A stretch of DNA of 64,000 nt from Pampus argenteus (lineage: Eukaryota; Chordata; Actinopteri; Scombriformes; Stromateidae). A program made the position numbers and the translations under genes. Where the stretch lies: positions 23,148,501 to 23,212,500 of the forward strand of contig CM072864.1 in assembly GCA_036937835.1 (NCBI GenBank). The letters run 5' to 3'. Shown here one piece after another: positions 11,241 through 23,532 of the stretch (the first letter of the stretch is position 1; every line of letters starts with the position of its first letter). The notes under the pieces were generated by a model, which ran no database searches, was not told the DNA's origin, and saw only the letters and a program-made list of their open reading frames with translations.

Positions 11241-12128
11241 TACTTGTTGATGGCAAACATGGTTTTGATTGAAAATATTGCTCCTTGTTTAAGAAAAACT
11301 GTAGTTGTCAGTTTTGGCCTTCTCTCGCCCAGAGAAAGCTATTTTTACAAATGTTACAGTAAAAGCTGCAGGAAGCTCTCAGAAGTGAGTTTTTTGGTCC
11401 TAATCATTAGAAATCAGTTACTTGTTGATGGCAAACATGGTTTTGATTGAAAATATTGCTCCTTGTTTAAGAAAAACTGTAGTTGTCAGTGTTGGCCTTC
11501 TCTTGCCCAGAGAAAGCTATTTTTTAACAAATGTTACAGTAAAAGCTGCAGGAAGCTCTCAGAAGTGAGTTTTTTGGTCCTAATCATTCAAAATCAGTTA
11601 CTTGTTGATGGCAAACATGGTTTTGATTGAAAATATTGCTCCTTGTTTAAGAAAAACTGTAGTTGTCAGTTTTGGCCTGAGAGAAAGCAATTTTTACAAA
11701 TGTTACAGTAAAAGCTGCAGGAAGCTCTCAGAAGTGAGTTTTTTGGTCCTAATCATTAGAAATCAGTTACTTGTTGATGGCAAACATGGTTTTGATTGAA
11801 AATATTGCTCCTTGTTTAAGAAAAACTGTAGTTGTCAGTGTTGGCCTTCTCTTGCCCAGAGAAAGCTATTTTTTAACAAATGTTACAGTAAAAGCTGCAG
11901 GAAGCTCTCAGAAGTGAGTTTTTTGGTCCTAATCATTCAAAATCAGTTACTTGTTGATGGCAAACATGGTTTTGATTGAAAATATTGCTCCTTGTTTAAG
12001 AAAAACTGTAGTTGTCAGTTTTGGCCTTCTCTCGCCCAGACAAAGCTATTTTTACAAATGTTACAGTAAAAGCTGCAGGAAGCTCTCAGAAGTGAGTTTT
12101 TTGGTCCTAATCATTAGAAATCAGTTAC

Positions 12129-15100
12129 TTGTTGATGGCAAACATGGTTTTGATTGAAAATATTGCTCCTTGTTTAAGAAACACTGTAGTTGTCAGTTTT
12201 GGCCTGAGAGAAAGCTATTTTTACAAATGTTACAGTAAAAGCTGCAGGAAGCTCTCAGAAGTGAGTTTTTTGGTCCTAATCATTAGAAATCAGTTACTTG
12301 TTGATGGCAAACATGGTTTTGATTAAAAATATTGCTCCTTGTTTGAGAAAAACTGTAGTGGTCAGTTTTGGCCTGAGAGAAAGCTATTTTTACAAATGTT
12401 ACAGTAAGAGCTGCAGGAAGCTCTCAGAAGTGAGTGTTTTGGTCCTAATCATTAGAAATCAGTTACTTGTTGATGGTAAACATGGTTTTGATTGAAAATA
12501 TTGCTCCTTGTTTAAGAAAAACTGTAGTTGTCAGTTTTGGCCTGAGAGAAAGCTATTTTTACAAATGTTACAGTAAAAGCTGCAGGAAGCTCTCAGAAGT
12601 GAGTTTTTTGGTCCTAATCATTAGAAATCAGTTACTTGTTGATGGCAAACATGGTTTTGATTGAAAATATTGCTCCTTGTTTAAGAAAAACTGTAGTTGT
12701 CAGTTTTGGCCTCAGAGAAAGCAATTTTTACAAATGTTACAGTAAAAGCTGCAGGAAGCTCTCAGAAGTGAGTTTTTTGGTCCTAATCATTAGAAATCAG
12801 TTACTTGTTGATGGTAAACATGGTTTTGAATGAAAATATTGCTCCTTGTTTAAGAAAAACTGTAGTTGTCAGTTTTGGCCTTCTCTCGCCCAGAGAAAAC
12901 TATTTTTACAAATGTTACAGTAAAAGCTGCAGGAAACTCTCAGAAGTGAGTTTTTTGGTCCTAATCATTAGAAATCAGTTACTTGTTGATGGCAAACATG
13001 GTTTTGATTGAAAATATTGCTCCTTGTTTAAAAAAAACTGTAGTTGTCAGTGTTGGCCTTCTCTTGCCCAGAGAAAGCTATTTTTTAACAAATGTTACAG
13101 TAAAAGCTGCAGGAAGCTCTCAGAAGTGAGTTTTTTGGTCCTAATCATTCAAAATCAGTTACTTGTTGATGGCAAACATGGTTTTGATTGAAAATATTGC
13201 TCCTTGTTTAAGAAAAACTGTAGTTGTCAGTTTTGGCCTCAGAGAAAGCTATTTTTACAAATGTTACAGTAAAAGCTGCAGGAAGCTCTCAGAAGTGAGT
13301 TTTTGGTCCTAATCATTAGAAATTAGTTACTTGTTGATGGTAAACATGGTTTTGATTGAAAATATTGCTCCTTGTTTAAGAAAAACTGTAGTTGTCAGTT
13401 TTGGCCTGAGAGAAAGCTATTTTTACTAATGTTACAGTAAAAGCTGCAGGAAGCTCTCAGAAGTGAGTTTTTTGGTCCTAATCATTAGAAATGAGTTACT
13501 TGTTGATGGCAAACATGGTTTTGATTGAAAATATTGCTCCTTGTTTAAGAAAAACTGTAGTTGTCAGTTTTGGCCTTCTCTCGCCCAGAGAAAGCTATTT
13601 TTACAAATGTTACAGTAAAAGCTGCAGGAAGCTCTCAGAAGTGAGTTTTTTGGTCCTAATCATTCAAAATCAGTTACTTGTTGATGGCAAACATGGTTTT
13701 GATTGAAAATATTGCTCCTTGTTTAAGAAAAACTGTAGTTGTCAGTTTTGGCCTTCTCTCGCCCAGACAAAGCTATTTTTACAAATGTTACAGTAAAAGC
13801 TGCAGGAAGCTCTCAGAAGTGAGTTTTTTGGTCCTAATCATTAGAAATCAGTTACTTGTTGATGGCAAACATGGTTTTGATTGAAAATATTGCTCCTTGT
13901 TTAAGAAAAACTGTAGTTGTCAGTTTTGGCCTCAGAGAAAGCAATTTTTACAAATGTTACAGTAAAAGCTCCAGGAAGGTCTCAGAAGTGAGTTTTTTGG
14001 TCCTAATCATTAGAAATTAGTTACTTGTTGATGGTAAACATGATTTTGATTGAAAATATTGCTCCTTGTTCAAGAAAAACTGTAGTTGTCAGTTTTGGCC
14101 TGAGAGAAAGCTATTTTTACAAATGTTACAGTAAAAGCTGCAGGAAGCTCTCAGAAGTGAGTTTTTTGGTCCTAATCATTAGAAATCAGTTACTTGTTGA
14201 TGGCAAACATGGTTTTGATTGAAAATATTGCTCCTTGTTTAAGAAACACTGTAGTTGTCAGTTTTGGCCTGAGAGAAAGCTATTTTTTAACAAATGTTAC
14301 AGTAAAAGCTGCAGGAAGCTCTCAGAAGTGAGTTTTTTGGTCCTAATCATTCAAAATCAGTTACTTGTTGATGGCAAACATGGTTTTGATTAAAAATATT
14401 GCTCCTTGTTTGAGAAAAACTGTAGTGGTCAGTTTTGGCCTGAGAGAAAGCTATTTTTACAAATGTTACAGTAAAAGCTGCAGGAAGCTCTCAGAAGTGA
14501 GTGTTTTGGTCCTAATCATTAGAAATCAGTTACTTGTTGATGGTAAACATGGTTTTGATTGAAAATATTGCTCCTTGTTTAAGAAAAACTGTAGTTGTCA
14601 GTTTTGGCCTGAGAGAAAGCTATTTTTACAAATGTTACAGTAAAAGCTGCAGGAAGCTCTCAGAAGTGAGTTTTTTGGTCCTAATCATTAGAAATCAGTT
14701 ACTTGTTGATGGCAAACATGGTTTTGATTGAAAATATTGCTCCTTGTTTAAGAAAAACTGTAGTTGTCAGTTTTGGCTTTAGAGAAAGCAATTTTTACAA
14801 ATGTTACAGTAAAAGCTGCAGGAAGCTCTCAGAAGTGAGTTTTTTGGTCCTAATCATTAGAAATCAGTTACTTGTTGATGGTAAACATGGTTTTGAATGA
14901 AAATATTGCTCCTTGTTTAAGAAAAACTGTAGTTGTCAGTTTTGGCCTTCTCTCGCCCAGAGAAAACTATTTTTACAAATGTTACAGTAAAAGCTGCAGG
15001 AAACTCTCAGAAGTGAGTTTTTTGGTCCTAATCATTAGAAATCAGTTACTTGTTGATGGCAAACATGGTTTTGATTGAAAATATTGCTCCTTGTTTAAAA

Positions 15101-15470
15101 AAAACTGTAGTTGTCAGTGTTGGCCTTCTCTTGCCCAGAGAAAGCTATTTTTTAACAAATGTTACAGTAAAAGCTGCAGGAAGCTCTCAGAAGTGAGTTT
15201 TTTGGTCCTAATCATTCAAAATCAGTTACTTGTTGATGGCAAACATGGTTTTGATTGAAAATATTGCTCCTTGTTTAAGAAAAACTGTAGTTGTCAGTTT
15301 TGGCCTCAGAGAAAGCAATTTTTACAAATGTTACAGTAAAAGCTGCAGGAAGCTCTCAGAAGTGAGTTTTTTGGTCCTAATCATTAGAAATTAGTTATTT
15401 GTTGATGGTAAACATGGTTTTGATTGAAAATATTGCTCCTTGTTTAAGAAAAACTGTAGTTGTCAGTTTT
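12129..15470 (+). repeat. Higher-order repeat, 2067-bp period, about 1.6 copies
   Basis: Monomers at 12298, 12467, 12636 and 12805 recur at 14365, 14534, 14703 and 14872. Markers include AAGAAACACTG (near 12178 and 14244), GTAGTGGTCAG with GAGTGTTTTGG, and GAAAACTATT with GGAAACTCTC in the long monomer. The same marker series appears a third time in P2 (43318-44200) and again in parts of 46.6-48.5 kb. Reversed pieces lie in M3. Confidence 0.85.
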
Positions 15471-15640
15471 GGCGTGAGAGAAAGCTATTTTTACAAATGT
15501 TACAGTAAAAGCTGCAGGAAGCTCTCAGAAGTGAGTTTTTTGGTCCTAATCATTAGAAATCAGTTACTTGTTGATGGCAAACATGGTTTTGATTGAAAAT
15601 ATTGCTCCTTGTTTAAGAAAAACTGTAGTTGTCAGTTTTG

Positions 15641-15663
15641 GCCTGAGAGACTTGAGAGCTTCC
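15641..15663. other. Orientation-switch junction B1
   Basis: A plus monomer is interrupted inside the residual palindrome arm (GCCTGAGAGA, ending 15650) and continues directly as a minus monomer from TTGAGAGCTTCC. TGAGAG occurs on both sides, separated by ACT. Both parent sequences contain TGAGAG, so a microhomology-assisted fusion is likely. No foreign sequence is present. The same join is found at 49284. Confidence 0.93.
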
Positions 15664-16640
15664 TGCAGATTTTACTGTAACATTTGTAAAAATAGCTTTC
15701 TCTCAGACCAAAACTGACAACTACAGTTTTTCTTAAACAAGGAGCAATATTTTCAATCAAAACCATGTTTGCCATCAACAAGTAACTGATTTCTAATGAT
15801 TAGGACCAAAAAACTCACTTCTGAGAACTTCCTGCAGCTTTTACTGTAACATTTGTAAAAATAGCTTTGTCTCAGGCCAAAACTGACAACTACAGTTTTT
15901 CTTAAACAAGGAGCAATATTTTCAATCAAAACCATGTTTGCCATCAACAAGTAACTGATTTCTAATGATTAGGACCAAAAACTCACTTCTGAGAGCTTCC
16001 TGCAGCTTTTACTGTAACATTTGTAAAAAAAAATAGCTTTCTCTCGGCGAGAGAAGGCCAAAACTGACAACTATAGTTTTTCTTAAACAAGGAGCAATAT
16101 TTTCAATCAAAACCATGTTTGCCATCAACAAGTAACTGATTTCTAATGATTAGGACCAAAAAACTCACTTCTGAGAGCTTCCTGCAGCTTTTACTGTAAC
16201 ATTTGTTAAAAAATAGCTTTCTCTGGGCAAGAGAAGGCCAACACTGACAACTACAGTTTTTCTTAAACAAGGAGCAATATTTTCAATCAAAACCATGTTT
16301 GCCATCAACAAGTAACTGATTTCTAATGATTAGGACCAAAAAACTCACTTCTGAGAGCTTCCTGCAGCTTTTACTGTAACATTTGTAAAAATAGCTTTGT
16401 CTGGGCGAGAGAAGGCCAAAACTGACAACTACAGTTTTTCTTAAACAAGGAGCAATATTTTCAATCTAAACCATGTTTGCCATCAACAAGTAACTGATTT
16501 CTAATGATTAGGACCAAAAAACTCACTTCTGAGAGCTTCCTGGAGCTTTTACTGTAACATTTGTAAAAAAATTGCTTTCTCTCTGCGAGAGAAGGCCAAA
16601 ACTGACAACTACAGTTTTTCTTAAACAAGGAGCAATATTT
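15651..16640 (-). repeat. B1-proximal monomers with damaged palindromes
   Basis: A short run mixing two short monomers with four long ones whose palindrome sites read CTCTCGGCGAGAG (after an expanded A9 run near 16026), CTCTGGGCAAGAG, GTCTGGGCGAGAG and CTCTCTGCGAGAG. The rare CAATCTAAACC (near 16463) and CCTGGAGC variants recur in the same order in M3, for example at 51280 (offset 34817). The junction-proximal portions of M2 and M3 are therefore direct paralogues. Confidence 0.85.
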
Positions 16641-16999
16641 TCAATCAAAACCATGTTTGCCATCAACAAGTAACTGATTTCTAATGATTAGGACCAAAAA
16701 ACTCACTTCTGAGAGCTTCCTGCAGCTTTTACTGTAACATTTGTAAAAATAGCTTTCTCTCAGGCCAAAACTGACAACTACAGTTTTTCTCAAACAAGGA
16801 GCAATATTTTCAATCAAAACCATGTGTGCCATCAACAAGTAACTGATTTCTAATGATTAGGACCAAAACACTCACTTCTGAGAGCTTCCTGCAGCTTTTA
16901 CTGTAACATTTGTAAAAATTGCTTTCTCTGAGGCCAAAACTGACAACTACAGTTTTTCTTAAACAAGGAGCAATATTTTCAATCAAAACCATGTTTGCC

Positions 17000-17874
17000 A
17001 TCAACAAGTAACTGATTTCTAATGATTAGGACCAAAAAACTCACTTCTGAGAGCTTCCTGCAGCTTTTACTGTAACATTTGTAAAAATAGCTTTCTCTCA
17101 GGCCAAAACTGACAACTACAGTTTTTCTTAAACAAGGAGCAATATTTTCAATCAAAACCACGTTTGCCATCAACAAGTAACTGATTTCTAATGATTAGGA
17201 CCAAAAAACTCACTTCTGAGAGCTTCCTGCAGCTTTTACTGTAACATTTGTAAAAATAGCTTTCTCTCAGGCCAAAACTGACAACTACAGTTTTTCTTAA
17301 ACAAGGAGCAATATTTTCAATCAAAACCATGTTTGCCATCAACAAGTAACTGATTTCTAATGATTAGGACCAAAAAAACTCACTTCTGAGAGCTTCCTGC
17401 AGCTTTTACTGTAACATTTGTAAAAATTGCTTTCTCTCAGGCCAAAACTGACAACTACAGTTTTTCTTAAACAAGGAGCAATATTTTTTCAATCAAAGGC
17501 ATGTTTGCCATTAACAAGTAACTGATTTCTAATGATTAGAACCAAAAAACTTACTTCTGAGAGCTTCCTGGAGCTTTTACTGTAACATTTGTAAAAAATA
17601 GCTTTCTCTCTGCGAGAGAAGGCCAAAACTGACAACTACAGTTTTTCTTAAACAAGGAGCAATATTTTCAATCAAAACCATGTTTGCTATCAACAAGTAA
17701 CTGATTTCTAATGATTAGGAGCAAAAAACTCACTTCTGAGAGCTTCCTGCAGCTTTTACTGTAACATTTGTAAAAATAGCTTTTTCTCGGCGAGAGAAGG
17801 CCAAAACTGACAACTACAATTTTTCTTAAACAAGGAGCAATATTTTCAATCATAACCATGTGTGCCATCAACAA
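17000..17874 (-). repeat. Five-monomer segment, copy 1 of a 5658-bp duplication
   Basis: Contains linked rare variants: ATATTTTTTCAATC, GCCATTAACAAG, GATTAGAACC with ACTTACTTC and CTGGAGC, TTTGCTATCAAC, and CAATCATAACCATGTGTGCC. The same series recurs exactly 5658 bp downstream at 22660-23532. For example, ATGTTTGCCATTAAC lies at 17501 and 23159. Matching fades on both sides into ordinary short monomers. Confidence 0.85.
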
Positions 17875-18700
17875 GTAACTGATTTCTAATGATTAGGACC
17901 AAAAAACTCACTTCTGAGAGCTTCCTGCAGCTTTTACTGTAACATTTGTAAAAAATAGCTTTCTCTCACGCCAAAACTGACAACTACAGTTTTTCTTAAA
18001 CAAGGAGCAATATTTTCAATCAAAACCATGTTTGCCATCAACAAGTAACTGATTTCTAATGATTAGGACCAAAAAACTCACTTCTGAGAGCTTCCTGCAG
18101 CTTTTACTGTAACATTTGTAAAAATAGCTTTCTCTCAGGCCAAAACTGACAACTACAGTTTTTCTTAAACAAGGAGCAATATTTTCAATCAAAACCATGT
18201 TTGCCATCAACAAGAAACTGATTTCTAATGATTAGGACCAAAAAACTCACTTCTGAGAGCTTCCTGCAGCTTTTACTGTAACATTTGTAAAAATAGCTTT
18301 CTCTCAGGCCAAAACTGACAACTACAGTTTTTCTTAAACAAGGAGCAATATTTTCAATCAAAACCATGTTTGCCATCAACAAGTAACTGATTTCTAATGA
18401 TTAGGACCAAAAACTCACTTCTGAGAGCTTCCTGCAGCTTTTACTGTAACATTTGTAAAAATAGCTTTCTCTCGGCGAGAGAAGGCCAAAACTGACAACT
18501 ACAATTTTTCTTAAACAAGGAGCAATATTTTCAATCATAACCATGTGTGCCATTAACAAGTAACTGATTTCTAATGATTAGGACCAAAAAACTCACTTCT
18601 GAGAGCTTCCTGCAGCTTTTACTGTAACATTTGTAAAAAATAGCTTTCTCTCAGGCCAAAACTGACAACTACAGTTTTTCTTAAACAAGGAGCAATATTT

Positions 18701-20419
18701 TCAATCAAAACCATGTTTACCATCAACAAGTAACTGATTTCTAATGATTAGGACCAAAAAACTCACTTCTGAGAGCTTCCTGCAGCTTTTACTGTAACAT
18801 TTGTAAAAATTGCTTTCTCTGAGGCCAAAACTGACAACTACAGTTTTTCTTAAACAAGGAGCAATATTTTCAATCAAAACCATGTTTGCCATCAACAAGT
18901 AACTGATTTCTAATGATTAGGACCAAAAAACTCACTTCTGAGAGCTTCCTGCAGCTTTTACTGTAACATTTGTAAAAATAGCTTTCTCTCTGGCCAAAAC
19001 TGACAACTACAGTTTTTCTTAAACAAGGAGCAATATTTTCAATCAAAACCATGTTTGCCATCAACAAGTAACTGATTTCTAATGATTAGGACCAAAAAAC
19101 TCACTTCTGAGAGCTTCCTGCAGCTTTTACTGTAACATTTGTAAAAATAGCTTTCTCTCAGGCCAAAACTGACAACTACAGTTTTTCTTAAACAAGGAGC
19201 AATATTTTCAATCAAAACCATGTTTGCCATCAACAAGTAACTGATTTCTAATGATTAGGACCAAAAAACTCACTTCTGAGAGCTTCCTGCAGCTTTTACT
19301 GTAACATTTGTAAAAATTGCTTTCTCTGAGGCCAAAACTGACAACTACAGTTTTTCTTAAACAAGGAGCAATATTTTCAATCAAAACCATGTTTGCCATC
19401 AACAAGTAACTGATTTCTAATGATTAGGACCAAAAAACTCACTTCTGAGAGCTTCCTGCAGCTTTTACTGTAACATTTGTAAAAATAGCTTTCTCTCCGG
19501 CCAAAACTGACAACTACAGTTTTTCTTAAACAAGGAGCAATATTTTCAATCAAAACCATGTTTGCCATCAACAAGTAACTGATTTCTAATGATTAGGACC
19601 AAAAAACTCACTTCTGAGAGCTTCCTGCAGCTTTTACTGTAACATTTGTAAAAATAGCTTTCTCTCTGGCCAAAACTGACAACTACAGTTTTTCTTAAAC
19701 AAGGAGCAATATTTTCAATCAAAACCATGTTTGCCATCAACAAGTAACTGATTTCTAATGATTAGGACCAAAAAACTCACTTCTGAGAGCTTCCTGCAGC
19801 TTTTACTGTAACATTTGTAAAAATAGCTTTCTCTCAGGCCAAAACTGACAACTACAGTTTTTCTTAAACAAGGAGCAATATTTTCAATCAAAACCATGTT
19901 TGCCATCAACAAGTAACTGATTTCTAATGATTAGGACCAAAAAACTCACTTCTGAGAGCTTCCTGCAGCTTTTACTGTAACATTTGTAAAAATTGCTTTC
20001 TCTGAGGCCAAAACTGACAACTACAGTTTTTCTTAAACAAGGAGCAATATTTTCAATCAAAACCATGTTTGCCATCAACAAGTAACTGATTTCTAATGAT
20101 TAGGACCAAAAAACTCACTTCTGAGAGCTTCCTGCAGCTTTTACTGTAACATTTGTAAAAATAGCTTTCTCTCCGGCCAAAACTGACAACTACAGTTTTT
20201 CTTAAACAAGGAGCAATATTTTCAATCAAAACCATGTTTGCCATCAACAAGTAACTGATTTCTAATGATTAGGACCAAAAAACTCACTTCTGAGAGCTTC
20301 CTGCAGCTTTTACTGTAACATTTGTAAAAATAGCTTTCTCTCAGGCCAAAACTGACAACTACAGTTTTTCTTAAACAAGGAGCAATATTTTCAATCAAAA
20401 CCATGTTTGCCATCAACAA
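18701..20419 (-). repeat. Higher-order repeat of four short monomers, about 676 bp
   Basis: Consecutive 169-bp monomers cycle through four spellings at the old palindrome deletion point: CTCTGAGGCC, CTCTCCGGCC, CTCTCTGGCC and CTCTCAGGCC. The full four-step cycle runs at 19208-19912 and restarts at 19884. The cycle before it (18701-19236) lacks the CCGG member, and the one after lacks the CTGG member. The monomers are otherwise almost identical, so this is recent amplification. Confidence 0.8.
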
Positions 20420-20907
20420 GTAACTGATTTCTAATGATTAGGACCAAAAAACTCACTTCTGAGAGCTTCCTGCAGCTTTTACTGTAACATTTGTAAAAAT
20501 AGCTTTCTCTCAGGCCAAAACTGACAACTACAGTTATCTTAAACAAGGAGCAATATTTTCAATCAAAACCATGTTTGCCATCAACAAGTAACTGATTTCT
20601 AATGATTAGGACCAAAAAACTCACTTCTGAGAGCTTCCTGCAGCTTTTACTGTAACATTTGTGAAAATAGCTTTCTCTCAGGCCAAAACTGACAACTACA
20701 GTTTTTCTCAAAAAAGGAGCAATATTTTCAATCAAAACCATGTTTGCCATCAACAAGTAACTGATTTCTAATGATTAGAACCAAAAAACTCACTTCTGAG
20801 AGCTTCCTGGAGCTTTTACTGTAACATTTGTAAAAAAATAGCTTTCTCTCTGCGAGAGAAGGCCAAAACTGACAACTACAGTTTTTCTTAAACAAGGAGC
20901 AATATTT

Positions 20908-21630
20908 TCAATCAAAACCATGTTTGCCATCAACAAGTAACTGATTTCTAATGATTAGGAGCAAAAAACTCACTTCTGAGAGCTTCCTGCAGCTTTTACT
21001 GTAACATTTGTAAAAATAGCTTTCTCTCGGCGAGAGAAGGCCAAAACTGACAACTACAATTTTTCTTAAACAAGGAGCAATATTTTCAATCAAAACCATG
21101 TTTGCCATCAACAAGTAACTGATTTCTAATGATTAGGACCAAAAAACTCACTTCTGAGAGCTTCCTGCAGCTTTTACTGTAACATTTGTAAAAATAGCTT
21201 TCTCTCAGGCCAAAACTGACAACTACAGTTTTTCTTAAACAAGGAGCAATATTTTCAATCAAAACCATGTTTGCCATCAACAAGTAACTGATTTCTAATG
21301 ATTAGGAGCAAAAAACTCACTTCTGAGAGCTTCCTGCAGCTTTTACTGTAACATTTGTAAAAATAGCTTTCTCTCGGCGAGAGAAGGCCAAAACTGACAA
21401 CTACAATTTTTCTTAAACAAGGAGCAATATTTTCAATCAAAACCATGTTTGCCATCAACAAGTAACTGATTTCTAATGATTAGGACCAAAAAACTCACTT
21501 CTGAGAGCTTCCTGCAGCTTTTACTGTAACATTTGTAAAAATAGCTTTCTCTCAGGCCAAAACTGACAACTACAGTTTTTCTTAAACAAGGAGCAATATT
21601 TTCAATCAAAACCATGTTTGCCATCAACAA
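20908..21630 (-). repeat. Long-short dimer repeat, 347-bp period
   Basis: A long monomer with an intact palindrome and ACAATTTTTC (20908) followed by an ordinary short one (21086) is repeated at 21255 and 21433, a step of 347 bp (178 + 169). The same long-short pair occurs again at 22459-22834. Confidence 0.8.
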
Positions 21631-22659
21631 GTAACTGATTTCTAATGATTAGGACCAAAAAACTCACTTCTGAGAGCTTCCTGCAGCTTTTACTGTAACA
21701 TTTGTAAAAATAGCTTTCTCTCAGGCCAAAACTGACAACTACAGTTTTTCTTAAACAAGGAGCAATATTTTCAATCAAAACCATGTTTGCCATCAACAAG
21801 TAACTGATTTCTAATGATTAGGACCAAAAAAACTCACTTCTGAGAGCTTCCTGCAGCTTTTACTGTAACATTTGTAAAAATTGCTTTCTCTGAGGCCAAA
21901 ACTGACAACTACAGTTTTTCTTAAACAAGGAGCAATATTTTCAATCAAAACCATGTTTGCCATCAACAAGTAACTGATTTCTAATGATTAGGACCAAAAA
22001 ACTCACTTCTGAGAGCTTCCTGCAGCTTTTACTGTAACATTTGTAAAAATAGCTTTCTCTCCGGCCAAAACTGACAACTACAGTTTTTCTTAAACAAGGA
22101 GCAATATTTTCAATCAAAACCATGTTTGCCATCAACAAGTAACTGATTTCTAATGATTAGGACCAAAAAACTCACTTCTGAGAGCTTCCTGCAGCTTTTA
22201 CTGTAACATTTGTAAAAATAGCTTTCTCTCAGGCCAAAACTGACAACTACAGTTTTTCTTAAACAAGGAGCAATATTTTCAATCAAAACCATGTTTGCCA
22301 TCAACAAGTAACTGATTTCTAATGATTAGGACCAAAAAACTCACTTCTGAGAGCTTCCTGCAGCTTTTACTGTAACATTTGTAAAAAAATAGCTTTCTCT
22401 CTGCGAGAGAAGGCCAAAACTGACAACTACAGTTTTTCTTAAACAAGGAGCAATATTTTCAATCAAAACCATGTTTGCCATCAACAAGTAACTGATTTCT
22501 AATGATTAGGAGCAAAAAACTCACTTCTGAGAGCTTCCTGCAGCTTTTACTGTAACATTTGTAAAAATAGCTTTCTCTCGGCGAGAGAAGGCCAAAACTG
22601 ACAACTACAATTTTTCTTAAACAAGGAGCAATATTTTCAATCAAAACCATGTTTGCCAT

Positions 22660-23532
22660 CAACAAGTAACTGATTTCTAATGATTAGGACCAAAAAACTC
22701 ACTTCTGAGAGCTTCCTGCAGCTTTTACTGTAACATTTGTAAAAATAGCTTTCTCTCAGGCCAAAACTGACAACTACAGTTTTTCTTAAACAAGGAGCAA
22801 TATTTTCAATCAAAACCATGTTTGCCATCAACAAGTAACTGATTTCTAATGATTAGGACCAAAAAACTCACTTCTGAGAGCTTCCTGCAGCTTTTACTGT
22901 AACATTTGTAAAAATAGCTTTCTCTCAGGCCAAAACTGACAACTACAGTTTTTCTTAAACAAGGAGCAATATTTTCAATCAAAACCATGTTTGCCATCAA
23001 CAAGTAACTGATTTCTAATGATTAGGACCAAAAAAACTCACTTCTGAGAGCTTCCTGCAGCTTTTACTGTAACATTTGTAAAAATTGCTTTCTCTCAGGC
23101 CAAAACTGACAACTACAGTTTTTCTTAAACAAGGAGCAATATTTTTTCAATCAAAGCCATGTTTGCCATTAACAAGTAACTGATTTCTAATGATTAGAAC
23201 CAAAAAACTTACTTCTGAGAGCTTCCTGGAGCTTTTACTGTAACATTTGTAAAAAATAGCTTTCTCTCTGCGAGAGAAGGCCAAAACTGACAACTACAGT
23301 TTTTCTTAAACAAGGAGCAATATTTTCAATCAAAACCATGTTTGCTATCAACAAGTAACTGATTTCTAATGATTAGGAGCAAAAAACTCACTTCTGAGAG
23401 CTTCCTGCAGCTTTTACTGTAACATTTGTAAAAATAGCTTTCTCTCGGCGAGAGAAGGCCAAAACTGACAACTACAATTTTTCTTAAACAAGGAGCAATA
23501 TTTTCAATCATAACCATGTGTGCCATCAACAA
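22660..23532 (-). repeat. Five-monomer segment, copy 2 of a 5658-bp duplication
   Basis: Same monomer order and rare variants as 17000-17874. Small differences exist: CAAAGCCATG here versus CAAAGGCATG in copy 1, and CTTTCTCTCGG here versus CTTTTTCTCGG. These show the copies have diverged slightly since duplication. Confidence 0.85.

Larger units (their letters stand above)
4193..15650 (+). repeat. Satellite block P1, forward orientation
   Basis: About 67 monomers in direct orientation between junctions A1 and B1. Long monomers with intact palindromes fill the first 2.3 kb. After that most monomers are 169 bp, with scattered long ones carrying damaged palindromes (CTCTCGCCCAGAG or CTCTTGCCCAGAG). 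Two HOR systems (2219 and 2067 bp) occupy the rest. The left third is duplicated at 28283 onward. The segment 11951-13370 is duplicated at 43140-44560 (offset 31189). Confidence 0.97.
6661..15650 (+). repeat. Mixed short/long monomer array of P1
   Basis: Mostly 169-bp monomers with a minority of long ones, at about 7380, 8413, 9600, 10633, 11322, 11493, 11849, 12023, 12870, 13052, 13576, 13750, 14943 and 15121. Every long monomer here has a damaged palindrome, unlike those near A1. A frequent companion variant is CAGTGTTGGCC followed by TATTTTTTAAC and, next to it, AATCATTCAAAATC. No unrelated insert was found in this 9-kb stretch. Confidence 0.93.

Noticed and set aside
15641..15663. Assembly error as the only explanation of the B junctions
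   Set aside because: The same base-level join occurs twice with different flanking variants (TGCAGATTTT at B1, TGCAGCTTTT at B2), which is less likely for a random misjoin. Read-level confirmation would still be decisive.
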